Shown here one piece after another: positions 54,806 through 64,000 of a DNA stretch of 64,000 bases; position 1 is the stretch's first letter, and each line of letters starts with the position of its first letter. Position numbers and translations under genes: made by a program. The stretch is from Hetaerina americana (Eukaryota > Arthropoda > Insecta > Odonata > Calopterygidae), in assembly GCA_022747635.1 (NCBI GenBank), contig JAKTNV010000020.1:467501-531500 (forward strand). Reading direction: 5' to 3'. Below the pieces are notes generated by a model that was not told the origin of the DNA, made no database searches, and saw nothing but the letters and a program-made list of their open reading frames with translations.

Positions 54806-55065
54806 CAGTCATCAGGTCGCTTAGCAGTAGGATCTGGGATAATTTGTGGTAATTCATCTAACCAGCCATCAGGCTTCACCGCATCCTCATCCGGCAGCTG
54901 TGCAGGTGCATCCTCATCCCAGTCTTCAGGCTTCTCCGCCTCAGGGTCAGGGATCTTCTCCCGATCATCCCAATCCTCTGGCTGAGAATCAGTCGGGTCG
55001 TCAATGAATGGCGGTGGATTCACTTCAGGGTAGAAGTCTTCGAGCAATGAACCTTCATTCACAAC
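54806..55065 (-). CDS. Cnx: Calnexin exon: P-domain type-1 repeats
   Basis: The acceptor ACCATCAACCAG at 55066 and donor GACTG|GTATGT give 260 nt (86 codons plus 2 nt, phase 2). Product '[20 protein letters not shown]', '[20 protein letters not shown]', '[20 protein letters not shown]' and '[20 protein letters not shown]', then A-K-R-P-D-D. Four I/L-P-D-x-x-A-x-K-P-x-D-W type-1 repeats form the outgoing strand of the P-domain arm. V-V-N-x-G-x-L-L is the end of the lectin domain. The incoming phase-0 junction predicts an upstream exon ending in the lectin strand before V-V-N. Confidence 0.95.
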
Positions 55066-57134
55066 CTGGTTGATGGTACAAAGGGAATGCACGCTGAGAC
55101 TTTTTCTGATTATAACCTTGTGGATATCATATGAGGTATTTCCAGGAATGGTGTTATAAAAAAATGAATCCATATGTTACACCACACACTGAATAAAACA
55201 TGTCGAATAGGAGAACACTTGGAATTTTTAAAAGATGGCCATATAATAGAATCTTTAAGGATTACGGGAAAATATAAGCATGATAAAATTAATGGCATCC
55301 GGTGTCATTATAAATTACTACAATGAATTCTCATGCAGTTGAAAAATGAATTACTATAATTAATGATGGTGAACTGGTTATGCTGGTTCATGTATGGATT
55401 CACTGACTAATCTCCACTACATTTCTAAGCCTTAACAGGACTCAACCTTACACCCCACGATACAAAAACCTTTCTCACTTTAGCATATTTTTGGTTTCTC
55501 TTAACTGCATTCAAAAAGCCAGCCTTGTTCACCCCCTTCCTCATTTACTTCATATTCTCAGGTGACAAGAATGGTCAGGAATGTGAAAAAAGAGACTATA
55601 TGTAAATCAAATGGTTATTAACAGGGACTAGAATCCAGACAAAGAGAGACTACAATGGAGATCAATGCCCATTAGATTTTATAGGGTGAAAATTACAGAA
55701 ACAATGCTTGAAAAATATTCAATCCTAAAATAGCATTACCATTTGGCCACCAATAGTAATGGATGGTGAGTCTCTGGGGATTTTGACAAAGAAAGTATTA
55801 TCAATGAATCACGGGGCAACAAGTGGATATAGTGATGAAGCAAGGCCTGTCGGGGCATTTGGAGCATGATGCTGACATTGGCACGGTCAGTAGAATCAAT
55901 TGAATCATATGGATCACTTCTGGGGATGGACATTAAAGTGAATTTAAAGAGTCATTAACCTAGGCCAGAGAGAGGGTTACAAGCAAGTCCCCTCTGGAAG
56001 ATAAGGGTAGTTATTCTGTGCTTCTGAATCAGAAGCACGGCATCATCTCTCTCTCCTTGAAAGGCAACAGCATGAATATTATAGCACACCCGGGGCTCCC
56101 TAGGGCAGCAGCACCATCGTCAGTGGAGGCAAATCTCTTTCATTCATTAATTCACATTTCAGTGTTGCCTCCTCCTGGCTGCCTCTAGCATCACTACTGA
56201 AAAAACCCAGTACGTGAGGAGGCATTCAAAAAGCATTGGCCTTTCAATGGGTCATGTTAATCTACATAACTTTATCAAAATGCCTGCATATAAGATATAT
56301 TTTCATTTTAACTATTATGTATGTTTAATTCTATCATATTTGATTGATTGAATGGAGGCCATTAGAATCTTTTTTTTTAATTTAATTTCCTCAAACATAA
56401 TTTAATTTCCTCAAACAAAGTTGTTTCTCCGCAAGGACCAACGGGGAAAACTTTTCCCTTCCTTTGTGATCAACTTTTCCCTTCCTTCGCGATCCCCAGT
56501 GCAGCACTTAGTAACTTGAGTTGACGTGATTGAGCTGAGGTAAGTCGTCCTCTATAGTAGATAGCCCTGTTTCACAGTCAATGAGTGCAAAGGGAGGATT
56601 AATCAACTACGATTTTAGTACGTTAACATGAACATCATTGGCGTCCCTGTTCTTTTTCACCTTAAATCAACGTCAGTTGACGACATCATTCTTGCCAGTG
56701 AAAGTTATTGACAATGCTATTTCGGTTGAAGTGAAGCTTAAGCTTTTCGTGACAGTGGAACTAAATATTTATTAAGGTCTCAATATTTACCGATCCTTCA
56801 AATATTATCATCCACTGCAGGCATTCTGCATTGAAATATGTTTTCTTTCTTATTAAAAACCCATTATGTTTCCTTCTTTAAGAGTAGCCACCCGTTATCT
56901 TGCTGCCTTTGCAATTATTTGCCTACTAAATTACAGAACTTTACTTGCCTTCAGATGCTTCTTCCATTTTGTAGCCTCATGAGATATGCTCTCCAGCACT
57001 AGGCTGTCTTTAGCCCTCATTGCTGCTCTAATCATTATGCACTTATTTGTTGCATTTATACATGTATGTTGTAGGAACAACAAGTTCACTCAAAAGTGTT
57101 GGCGGCCATTAAAACGTTTTTGGCTCTACATAAG
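55066..57134. other. Calnexin intron, unrecognised sequence
   Basis: No lectin-domain exon is visible. No repeat family is recognised. Confidence 0.5.
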
Positions 57135-57136
57135 AC

Positions 57137-57153
57137 AGATAGATAGATAGATA
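57137..57153. repeat. Short GATA microsatellite
   Basis: Four GATA units (GATAGATAGATAGATA) just outside the 3' end of the LINE at 57280. Confidence 0.85.
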
Positions 57154-57280
57154 AATTCGCCATAGAACAATACATAATTGTATGGGCTTTGTTAAGATTC
57201 AATTACATTTATAGGTGCATTAACATATATACAAATTCATAGGAATAATAATGAGCAAGAAATATAATAGTATTAAACAT

Positions 57281-58900
57281 TTAAAATACAGAATTCCCTA
57301 CATTGGCTCTTTCTATGTACTCTTCAATGCTATAAAAAACATTATTTAAAAAGAAATTTTTCAACATTTTTTTAAATTTATTTTCTTGGGGGAGTATTCG
57401 TTTTAACTCTTCAGGAAGTCGATTAAACAGCAGTCTTCCTGAAACTTCTGGAGTTTTTTGTAGTATTGCTACTCTGCAATTGCCATTATGAAAATTATCA
57501 TTATCCCTGGTGTCATACTCATGAACATCCCTATTTCTGACCAGTGAAGGGGTTTTGGTGCAGGCATACAAAATCACATTGTACCTATAGATACAGGGAA
57601 TGGTCATGATTTTGTGATGTTTGAAGCACTCCCTGCAGGATTTTCTTGCATTTAGTTTAAATATAACCCTTAATGCCCAATTTTGAAGGGTGAGTATTCT
57701 ATTGATGTTTCCATGTGCTGAGCTCCCCAGCAGGCAATGCCATATCGAGCTATGGACTTCAATGTACCATGGGATTAATATTTCTGTATTACAATAGTTG
57801 GCAAGATTTTTTAAAAGGAATAGGGCTGAACATGTTTTTTACTACATTTTTCCATTTGAAACCTCCAGCTTAACTTGTTGTCCATTTCTAAGCCCAATAA
57901 GGTGGTATGTGCTAACTCGGATATCAATTCGTTTCCTATTTCTACAGAAATATTTGACTGAAGGTCTCTATTACTAAATACCAAGTTAACTGTTTTTCTT
58001 GCATCTAGTTTTAAATTATTTACATTTAGCCATTGAGCGACTGAATTCACCATAGCATGCATATCTATTTCTAATTGAGATGATTTTGTATGACCTGCTA
58101 TTAGCCTTATGTCATCTGCATAGAGCACCATGTTATTATTCTCTGGAGAGATTATAGCTTTTTCAATGTCGTTCACTTACACCAGGAAAAGTAAAGGCCC
58201 TAATACAGAATCTTGTGGAACACCATATTTAATAGTTTTCATTTTTGATTTGTAGGTAGCACCATTTTTTCTGACAATTTCTACATACTGTTTCCTATTT
58301 TCCAAAAAAGATGTAAGCCAATGATGAGCTACTCCCCTGATACCATAATGTTCTAGTTTAGTTAAAAGAATGCTAGATTTTACAGAATCAAAGGCTTTTG
58401 ATAGATCCATGTTAACCCCTATAACATGCTTTTTATCACTTAAAGCTTGGGCAATTTCAGTTACATAATCACTGCAAGCAGTTTCTACACTTTTATTTTT
58501 TGTGAAACCATGCTGTGACTGAGAAAGAACTTTATATTTTATGAGGAATTTTTATTGTCTTTCTTCCATCAATTTTTCAAGTACTTTTGAAATACATGAA
58601 ATTAGTGAGATTGGCCTGTAATTATTCAGTTGGTCTTTGGCCCCCTTTTTATGTAGTGGAATAACTTGGGTTATTTTTAATTCTTCAGGAAATTGCCCGG
58701 TTAGAAACGATTCATTGGCTATATTGTTAATAGGTTAAGTGAAAGATTCCTGACAAAGTTTTGTTAGATAATTTGATATGCCATCATGCCCACTGGATTT
58801 TTTGTTTTTTAGTTTCTTGATTATATTTCTGACTTCATTTTTTGTAATGGGATTTAAGTAAATTAATTCACTAATGTACATTACTTTATCTATGCTATCA
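57281..58900 (-). pseudogene. LINE F2 reverse transcriptase
   Basis: 'NYRPISLISCISKVLEK'-type block (58620), 'MDLSKAFDSVKSSILLTKLE' (motif A, 58410), 'IKYGVPQDSVLGPLLFLV' (motif B, 58210) with a stop, then 'MNDIEKAIISPENNNMVLYA' and D-D-I (motif C intact, 58115). 'LLGLEMDNKLSWRFQMEKCS' (57880) and the C-terminal tail 'RLLFNRLPEELKRILPQENK' (57420) follow. At least two stops and a frameshift near 57840. Confidence 0.85.
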
Positions 58901-58943
58901 TTTAGAACGTTTTTCTGTGCCGTTGTTTCCCCAATGATATCTA

Positions 58944-59849
58944 CGAGGGAGGTTCAATAAGTATCCGTGTTAGAAATGAAGAAACCATTTTTTCAAAATC
59001 ATTTTTTTTTTCATCATAGTCCCCTTTTAAAAAGATACACTTCTCCCAACGTTCCGGTCATTTTTTTAACCCATCCAAAAATAGGATTTGTTGAACTCTC
59101 CAAGATACGCCTCTGTCTCGGCAATAACTTCCTCGTTTGAGCTCAATTTTTTTCCCGCAAGCCATTTCTTCATGTTAGGGAATAAGAAAAATAAAAAAAA
59201 TAAGGGAGCCAGATCAGGCAAATACAGGGAGTGCGGCAGCAATTCATAACGTAGTTCATGCAGTTTGGCGGATATAACTCCAGATCAGCTAGTTATCCAC
59301 AGTGAGCAATCGCGGCACCCATTGGGCCGACAATTTTTCATCCCCAACTTATCATGTAAAATATTAATTGCCGTTCCGGTCAACACACCCACGTCCTCTG
59401 CTACTTCGTGCACTTTTGTTTGTCGATCAGCGAGAATCATGGCATGGACTTTTTGAATGATTTCCTCGGTAACCACGTCTACCAGGCGTTCTGGTTGCTT
59501 CTCATCAAAAACAGATGTTTGCCCACGTTCAAATTCATTGAACCAATATCTAACTGTGGCCATAGATGGCGAAGTGTCCCCATAAACAGCATCCAACTTT
59601 GCTTTTACCTCCTCGCATTTCTTCCCATCCCAAAACAAAAAGCAAATTACCGAATGATACTGCTCTTTTTCCATCTTATCAAAAATCACGAAATATCTTA
59701 CTCGAATGGCTGCCAAATCCAAACTAACCTTTAAATCAGTCTGAAATTTGTTTCACTGTTGTTTGATAGATGGCAGCACCCGACGATAACATAAACTTCC
59801 CTCAGGAACGCCCTGTTGTCAAACACGGGTTCTTATTGAACCGCCCTTG
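58944..59849 (-). mobile_element. Internally deleted mariner inside LINE F2
   Basis: 906 bp with TA duplications (58942-58943, 59850-59851) and inverted ends CGAGGGAGGTTCAATAAG and CAAGGGCGGTTCAATAAG. The C-terminal part of the transposase is on the left and the N-terminal part on the right. Too short for an intact 1.3-kb mariner; the middle is missing. A different lineage from the element at 2022. Confidence 0.87.
58980..59673 (-). pseudogene. Mariner transposase, core deleted
   Basis: From ATG 59673: 'MEKEQYHSVICFLFWDGKKC', 'MATVRYWFNEFERGQTSVFD', 'EEIIQKVHAMILADRQTKVH', 'EVAEDVGVLTGTAINILHDK'. This is the complete two-helix-turn-helix DNA-binding region (to about 59290). With frame shifts the family's C-terminus follows ('CRTPCICLIWLPYFFYF' matching H-S-P-Y-S-P-D-L-A-P-S-D-F, and 'ERWEKCIFLKGDY' near 59020). 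The first two catalytic Asp blocks are absent. Confidence 0.83.
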
Positions 59850-60055
59850 TAAATTATTGAATTTGTTTGCCATATTTTGAGGATCGCTGATTTCTTTTCC
59901 ATCAATTATTATTGAGAAGCAATTATTTTTTCCAGGCTCTGACATTGTACTGGAATTTTCATTATTTACCACAGATCACAATGCTTTTGTTTGACTGGTA
60001 GAATTCAAAATAATTTGTTTGACATGTGATTTTTTGCTTTCCTAAGCAGCATCAT

Positions 60056-62080
60056 ATACTGTTTCCATTTAGAATGTTGTTGTTACTGTTGTTCATTATT
60101 ATTTAGGATTTGAATACCCTCAGAATCCATGACAATATTTGCTTGGGAAGAAAATAGTTTCGTATCATAAGTGTGAGGTCAGTGATATGCATTCATACTT
60201 ACACTAATCAATTTATAACACATTTAATAATCAACACTGAACAAAATCACAAGTCCTTTAATAAATAACATGTTCTGTACTGACCTACAGTAAGTTGGCT
60301 CCTCAAGAAACTCGACCAATTATGCATGTATGATCACACCAATTGAAGTCAAGGTCATGCAAATTCCAAAATTCTATTATTCAGCAAGACTATCAGTGTT
60401 TGCTCTTGGCTATTTGCTGCTCTGCTTAAATCGACTGGGGGTATTGTGTAGAAATAAGCACCTTTTCCAGTACATTGTAAAACAGTAGAGCATTGTACAA
60501 CACGTTCCTCTTCCTAAGTATTTTCCAGAGACAGGGGTCAGCACAAAGTAATGTTACTAAACTACCTATTACCAATATGTTGTTTCACAAATTGTAACTG
60601 ATAATTCAATTTCCAGTAAAATATGTGCAAAATGTTAACATACATGGAAGTTGAATTAACTTGATTTAGGATATTAGGTATACAAGTTAAACATTTATGT
60701 AGTTTTTTAAATGCCTTATGCCCACAAATGATAGTTCATTATGCATGAATACTTTTAGATGAGAATAATACATTAAGGAAATAGAAATGAGTTTTAACCA
60801 TGGCTTAAAGCCTTTGATTTGCAGATTTTTACTGTGTATTACACATGACTTTTCTTCAGACCTGCACCTACAATTCACTGACTGAAATAGTATCATTATT
60901 TTGCACCCAATATGGAACACACATGACTCAGTTTGATATAATTGAGCAATGTTTATACGCAAGTTCAGGTAAGGAAGACATTGTACACGCATGCAAACTA
61001 GAACGGTGGTAGCGCACCAGTAATTGGACAATTGTAAATAACTTATAGCATACTGATTTGAGGGCCTATTTTCATGAGGACCCATTGCACTTAAATGTGC
61101 CCTACTTACCAAACAGAATTTCCTTTAGGTCCATTGAAATCGCTAATAAGTATATTCAGGAAAAAATACAAGGTACTGAAGGAATATGTCAAATCATGGC
61201 CATAGGTTTTTAAGAGCACTGGTAGAATAGCAATGGAAAATGGTGATTAAAGTAACATGCCACCTCTTCGAGAATGCGCTCATGGCAATTAGAAGAATGA
61301 AATTTCTTAGATCAATTAGAAGAATGCTTTGTTGCGTACCCTTACCACAGAGTTGTATCCTCAAGAGACTGTGAAGAGGTCTGCCAGAGAGGCTGGTGAA
61401 ACGTGGCAACTTATTTATTTGACAAAATTGTGTACAAAGGAATCAATTTACAATTTACATTCAACTATTTTTCATGTTTTGCATTGCATGAATGCAAGTA
61501 AGCAAGTGCCAGGTCCCAACTTCCACCACACAAATATTGATGACAGCCAAGGCAAGGCAGTTAATATGTTGACTGATGGCATTAATAAACTTTGGAACCT
61601 CGGGGTTCCATGCAACTTCTTTGGCAAGGACAACCTATTGCACATGAATGATATCAGGGTGTAGAACTTAAGAAAAATTATTTCCAAAATGATAATTGCT
61701 AAGCACAACTATTATTACCCCTCAAATAAACAAATTTTATTGCTTTATTGACAACTAGCATCAGCTAAAGAATTAGAATTAGAAGTACTTTTACAAAATT
61801 GAAGCCTATTTTCTAAAACATAGCATTGATATGAAATACTTTGTGTTACGTAAATATTTTATATTTTTAATTGTGAAACGGCCTAGTAAATGTTAGTTTA
61901 TCACTTACTGCACATTTGTCATTGCCACCTAGTTCATAATATTGTAAAATCCTAAAACTTTGCCACAGGAATGCGATTCAAGTAAAACATTTGATCAGAT
62001 GATACAAGATTAAATGCATGATAAAATCTTCAAAAGGTAAGAAGTTCTTTAAAAATTAGGAGGTTTAGGGAAATGTGGAA
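60056..62080. other. Unrecognised sequence, probably still calnexin intron
   Basis: A plus-strand frame of 111 codons (61329-61664, 'MLTDGINKLWNLGVPCNFFG') has no homology I recognise. No lectin-domain exon of calnexin is visible on the minus strand. Confidence 0.4.
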
Positions 62081-62084
62081 GGAA

Positions 62085-62355
62085 GAGTGTACCCACCCAG
62101 AGGGTTCGGGTTCAAATCCCGGTGGTGTTGAATATTTTTCAGAGGTATCTCGATCCCTACTTGAGGTGCTTTGTGGAGGGCACTTTGAGTGAGTACACCG
62201 TCCGTCGGATGGGACGTTTAACTGCAGACCCCTTGGCACCTTTCGCAAAGAGCAGGCTAATGCCGATGCCGGGTTTTTCTCCACCCTTCATCCTTTCCTG
62301 TCCATCCCCTATGGCGCAAATGACCTCAGCAGTCTGTCACCTCCCCTAAAAACTA
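62085..62355 (+). mobile_element. tRNA-derived SINE of a second family
   Basis: Box B-like 'GGGTTCAAATCCCGG' (62107-62121) near the head, then a body with 'CCGTCCGTCGGATGGGACGT' (62199-62218) and 'TTTAACTGCAGACCCC', a central block of a type recurring in many animal SINEs. It ends at CTACTACTAATAGG beside the LINE that starts at 62357. Unrelated to the SINE at 10413. Confidence 0.68.
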
Positions 62356-62585
62356 CTACTAATAGGAAGAGTGTATTTAGACTGATTCGTAGAATCTATG
62401 AGGAAGGAAACTGGCCGGAGGACTTCATGAGATCAGTTTTAGTTCCTATTCCGAAAAAGGTAAAGGCTATGTCATGTGAGGACTACCGGACAATAAGTTT
62501 GATATCCCACGCAGCTAAAGTTGTTCTCAGGATCATAAACAAAAGGATATAGAGTAGGGCAAATGATTACTCAGGGGGTGATCAG

Positions 62586-63405
62586 TTGGGGTTTAGGAAG
62601 GGGAGAGGTAAGCATGATGCCATTGCAGTGATGAGATTAATCAAGAGGAATATAGAATACAACCAGGAGGTATTTGCCTGTTTCGTAGATTTTGAAAAAG
62701 CATTTGATAGGGTGAATTGGGAAAAACTAATGAGTATATTGCAGAAAATAGGAATAGACTGGAGGGAAAGGAGGCTAATCCACAACCTGTACATGTCTCA
62801 GACTGATCAGGTGTGAATGGGGAACGGGTAGTCTGGATGGGCAGTGTTAGGAAGAGGTGTAAGGCAGGGTTGCCCATTATCACCATTGCTGTTCAACATA
62901 TGAGGAGGAAATGATCAAATAGGCATGGGGGAACTGGAGGTAGGAATGAAAGTTGGAGGGGAATTCATAAAATCAGCTAGGTTTGCTGATGAGGGTAAAG
63001 AAAGACACTTCAACATAAAGATTTAATACTTCACACGACTATGGTTTCAATGCTGCGCATCATCATCAGGTGTCATACATCAAACATTTTTCAACTTTTA
63101 AGATGCTCAGCATCGAAACCATGGTCATGAAATATTAAATCTTTATGTGGAAGAACAAAGTTTCTTTTTTTACCCTCATCATGAAGGAATTCCACCAAGT
63201 TAAACCTGAAACTGTTAGGCTTGCTGATGACCAAGCTTCAGTTTGTCAGTCAGCCAAGGGGTTGCAAGCATTGCTGAGTGAATTGGAAATTCAGTGCGAA
63301 AGGTATAGGATGAGAATGAATATTAATAAAACAAAGGTTATGCGATTTTCTAGGAAGAAAAAGGCTCAGCTAAACATTAAAATAGGAGGGCAAAAACTAG
63401 AGTAG
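62586..63405 (+). pseudogene. LINE copy E reverse transcriptase
   Basis: A frame from 62586 ('KRNIEYNQEVFACFVDFEKA') to a stop near 62816, damaged bases to 62992, the inserted mini-element, then 63216-63405 with 'EIQCERYRMRMNINKTKVMR' and a stop after K-L-E. It is the copy with the best-preserved catalytic box, but the insertion and stops disable it. Confidence 0.82.
62993..63215. mobile_element. Palindromic PLE-derived mini-element with hammerhead-like core
   Basis: Flanked by TAGGTTTGCTGATGA (62978-62992) and TAGGCTTGCTGATGA (63216-63230), a 15-nt duplication with one mismatch, inside LINE copy E. Imperfect inverted arms: 'CATAAAGATTTAATACTTCA' against 'ATGAAATATTAAATCTTTAT'. The minus-strand hammerhead-like core at 63044-63069 reads CTGATGA, 'TGATGC' paired with 'GCATT', GAAAC. 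The other arm keeps 'AGATGCTCAGCATCGAAAC' on + (63100-63118) but has lost the CTGATGA box. An extra tail (about 63170-63215) is on one side only. Confidence 0.75.
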
Positions 63406-64000
63406 TTAGAACAGTTTACGTATCTCGGAAGTGTTTTGGACCAACACGGTCAAAGTAGTAGGGACGTAAGGAGAGGAATTGCGCTAGGCAAAGAGGCTTT
63501 CACAAGGAGGGAGTTGATGACAGGGACGTTGAGTGAGGATATTAAGAAAAGACTTGTAAAAACTTTGATATGGAGCATAGCTATGTATGGCGCAGAAACG
63601 TGATCATTGAAGTAGGAGGATTGATGTATAATAGAGGCTTTTGAAATGTGGATGTGGAGAAGAATGGAGAAGGTGAAATGGACTGAAAGTAAAACAAATG
63701 AGGAAGTACTAGGTAAGGTGGGCGAGGAGAGGGGTTTGTTGGGAGAAATCCTAAGGAGGCAGGAAAAATGGATAAAAGGTGTATTGATCTATTGATCGGT
63801 AGAGGGATGTTGAAGACTAATAGAGGGGAAAATGTTAGGTAAACGAGGAAAGGGCAGGAACAGGATAGGGATGTTGGAGGGGATGAAGGGAGGAAGGAAG
63901 AACACAGAGATGGAGAGGCTTGACTTGATGTATAGTAGGTTGCTAGATTGTATTTTGTTAGGAGTCGCAACATATTTATTTGGTAGTTGTGTCCATCCAA

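Larger units (their letters stand above)
34752..55065 (-). other. Cnx: Calnexin gene span, 5' exons outside window
   Basis: Gene span: P-domain to stop on the minus strand, exon phases all matching (2, 0, 0, 0, 0). Four type-1 and four type-2 P-domain repeats plus a transmembrane helix and an acidic tail identify calnexin; calreticulin has three of each and no helix. Calnexin is a type-I ER membrane lectin chaperone that retains monoglucosylated glycoproteins and presents them to ERp57-type oxidoreductases through the P-domain arm. Introns carry LINEs, a pogo-like relic and PLE pieces. The glucose-binding lectin exons are not found up to base 64000. Confidence 0.95.
57280..60055 (-). mobile_element. 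Jockey/CR1-like LINE copy F2
   Basis: Same family as 41150-42730 in opposite orientation, more complete. Minus-strand RT from about 60055 to 57280 is interrupted by a mariner (58944-59849). The two LINE flanks join cleanly at the TA duplication, as the uninterrupted copy at 41450-41580 confirms. Confidence 0.83.
62357..64000 (+). mobile_element. RTE-like LINE copy E
   Basis: Plus-strand copy truncated at its 5' side within the RT and running to the window edge. RT: 'MRSVLVPIPKK'-like (62430), 'GFRKGRGKHDAIAVMRLI' (62586), 'FVDFEKAFDRVNWEKLMSIL' (62680), 'GLADDQASVCQSAKGLQALL' (63220, catalytic ADD kept), and C-terminal 'EAFEMWMWRRMEKVKWTE' (63630). The 3' end 'AGTTGTGTCCATCCAA' is at 63985-64000. 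A palindromic mini-element (62993-63215) interrupts it. Confidence 0.87.

Noticed and set aside
55066..64000. Search for calnexin lectin-domain exons
   Set aside because: No minus-strand segment with the expected lectin motifs and splice sites was found. They most likely lie beyond the right edge.

Overview
This is an AT-rich, repeat-laden window from an arthropod (probably insect) nuclear genome. It has spliced host genes with long introns, several mariner lineages, GIY-YIG Penelope-like elements (PLEs), tRNA-derived SINEs and non-LTR retrotransposons. There is no prokaryotic gene organisation and no rRNA, tRNA or CRISPR locus. I cannot name the species.

Two host genes lie in tandem on the minus strand. 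(1) Calnexin (Cnx) occupies about 34752..55065. Six consecutive coding segments join with matching intron phases and run from the P-domain to the stop codon: 55065-54806, 51451-51220, 48421-48281, one of two transmembrane exons (43286-43161 or 43088-42966), 39796-39626 and 34826-34752. The N-terminal lectin exons are not seen and probably lie beyond base 64000. (2) MSL3, the chromo-barrel/MRG subunit of the MSL H4K16 acetyltransferase complex, starts at 32112. It continues through 31457-31389, 26961-26852, 12555-12135 and 6751-about 6558. Its remaining MRG exons are not visible and probably lie beyond base 1.

Everything else recognisable is mobile DNA, mostly in introns or intergenic space and often nested. 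There are at least six copies or fragments of an RTE-like LINE (1-3657, 7478-8245, 16358-17725, 20148-26351, 27611-29725 and 62357-64000). Two copies of a Jockey/CR1-like LINE lie at 41150-42730 and 57280-60055, and a different LINE at 52650-54590. PLEs lie at 21417-24455, 27664-29567 and 13131-14324, with fragments at 50148-50705 and 51680-52320. Mariner and Tc1-like elements lie at 2022-2774, 4359-5598, 10660-11100, 18890-19770, 35880-36830 and 58944-59849. A pogo/jerky-like relic lies at 46750-47650, tRNA-derived SINEs at three or four sites, and a 1.5-kb foldback element at 14822-16345.

The most interesting observations are: (a) a duplicated pair of phase-0 transmembrane exons in calnexin, only one of which carries the juxtamembrane Cys pair; (b) a set of palindromic mini-elements made of inverted PLE termini, with hammerhead-ribozyme-like cores and 12-15 bp target-site duplications; (c) an otherwise open PLE reverse transcriptase whose catalytic YVDD reads YVYD; and (d) a foldback element whose arms are built from degenerate tandem units. 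All calls come from reading the sequence; no database search or alignment program was run.
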